Assembly (NCBI GenBank): GCA_900545625.1
Contig: UQZS01000072.1
Coordinates: 1 to 7,199 of the forward strand
Source of the DNA: an uncultured Oscillospiraceae bacterium
GTDB lineage: Bacteria > Bacillota > Clostridia > Oscillospirales > Acutalibacteraceae
Length of the DNA stretch: 7,199 bases
Direction: 5' to 3'
Part shown: positions 6,753-7,199 of the stretch, piece by piece
Numbering within the stretch: the first letter of the stretch is position 1
Layout of the letters: the number at the start of each line of letters is the position of its first letter
Position numbers and translations under genes: made by a program
The notes under the pieces: model-generated
Database searches by the model: none
Told to the model about the DNA's origin: nothing
The model's input: only the letters and a program-made list of their open reading frames with translations

Positions 6753-6798
6753 AAATTTACCGGAAAGCCTCTCTTCCGTGCTTTTCCCGGAGGTAAAT
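6743..6798. other. Putative chimeric junction with flanking short direct repeat and hairpin
   Basis: Left of about 6743 the sequence encodes an intact Clostridia-type Ig-like domain; right of about 6755 it leads into a Bacteroidota-type sensor gene. CGGAGGT occurs twice, at 6743-6749 and 6788-6794. Between and overlapping these lies an imperfect hairpin, with arms ATTTACC (6755-6761) and GGTAAAT (6792-6798) and a partial inner pairing GGAAAGC with GCTTTTCC. It has no T tract, so I do not call it a terminator. The stretch 6753-6828 holds no gene I can support. The exact joint cannot be fixed to the base from the sequence alone. Confidence 0.55.
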
Positions 6799-6828
6799 CG
6801 GATATCCGGCGTTGCGGATGAGGAAAAA

Positions 6829-7199
6829 ATGTGTAATTTAGAATTCCGAAAACTACCGTCCATGCGTCCGAACCTGATACTTTCCCGCCTTTTTGCAACT
6901 GTGCTTGCCATGCTGACCACGGTGGGGTACGTGTCTGCCGAACCCTATTCCAAAATCCGGTTCGTGCCGATCCCTTCCGACATCCTGCCGTCGAGCGAAG
7001 TACGCAAACTCTATCAGGATTCCGACGGGTATATCTGGATTCCGACCTATAACGGTCTGGCCCGCTATGACGGATACGGAGTAGTCACTTACGGTATGCA
7101 CGACGTTTCGGGCGTGGCGTTCAATTCGTTCGTGAATGTGGTGGCCGAAGACCGCGACAAGGTGATCTGGATCGGGACTGAGCGCGGACTGTTTCGGCT
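6829..7199 (+). CDS. Two-component regulator propeller (Reg_prop) sensor protein, N-terminal fragment
   Basis: The frame is open to the window end, giving 123 residues of a longer protein. A signal peptide or membrane anchor is seen (about residues 13-37: an Arg/Asn-containing start, a Leu/Ala core and V-S-A before Glu). The mature chain follows. A beta-propeller blade matches the Reg_prop pattern, with SSEVRKLYQDSDGYIWIPTY then NGLARYDGY (residues 55-83). A second blade follows with VNVVAEDRDKVIWIGTERG (102-120). In Bacteroidota such N-termini belong to periplasmic sensors, either hybrid two-component systems or propeller-YYY-HTH proteins, that detect glycan breakdown products and control nearby polysaccharide-use genes. 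The output domain is outside the window, so the subtype is open. Two in-frame starts are possible, ATG 6829 (preceded by GAGG) and ATG 6862; the second gives a more ordinary signal peptide. No Bacteroidota -7/-33 promoter is visible, possibly because of the joint. Confidence 0.8.
   Translation, partial: MCNLEFRKLPSMRPNLILSRLFATVLAMLTTVGYVSAEPYSKIRFVPIPSDILPSSEVRKLYQDSDGYIWIPTYNGLARYDGYGVVTYGMHDVSGVAFNSFVNVVAEDRDKVIWIGTERGLFR

Noticed and set aside
6755..6798. Hairpin after the Ig-like gene as a Rho-independent terminator
   Set aside because: The stem is interrupted by unpaired bases and is followed by TCGG rather than a T tract.

Overview
The window reads as a contig fragment from a Gram-positive, moderately GC-rich gut-type Clostridia (Oscillospiraceae-like, by inference). 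Support comes from consensus sigma-A promoters, strong Shine-Dalgarno sites with GTG starts, an FeoB partnered with a Cys-rich membrane peptide, and secreted proteins built from dockerin-like and bacterial Ig-like (BIG2/Big_3) domains. The last ~450 bases look like a different organism. They encode the start of a periplasmic two-component-regulator propeller (Reg_prop) sensor of the type typical of Bacteroidota.

Layout: 1-905 is the C-terminal membrane part of ferrous iron transporter FeoB. A 45-nt gap follows, then a 65-residue FeoB-associated Cys-rich membrane protein (951-1148), and the operon closes at a strong terminator (1185-1222). A separate transcription unit then starts from a textbook extended -10 promoter (1270-1297). 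It makes a secreted 335-residue protein with two degenerate dockerin-like repeats and an unrecognised C-terminal domain (1358-2365). A probably bidirectional terminator (2379-2414) separates it from the convergent prfB (release factor 2, minus strand, 2428-3549), which has no programmed frameshift. A 287-bp divergent intergenic region carries a candidate prfB promoter and a better promoter for a large secreted Ig-like repeat protein (3837-6752).

That Ig-like protein has about nine domains and an unusual ~75-residue helical insertion in the first. Its reading frame ends abruptly inside the ninth domain, and within about 10 bp the sequence changes character. From 6829 to the window end a signal peptide plus propeller repeats is encoded. 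The simplest reading is a chimeric joint, by misassembly or less likely by real recombination, at about 6743-6755; the stop codon at 6750 is then not the natural end of the Ig-like gene.

The genes do not form one pathway. The only functional pair is FeoB with its Cys-rich partner (Fe2+ uptake). prfB is housekeeping, and the two secreted proteins are independent cell-envelope or extracellular proteins of unknown ligand. No tRNA, rRNA, CRISPR array, transposase or phage gene is visible. I do not see convincing evidence for a new multi-gene system here.
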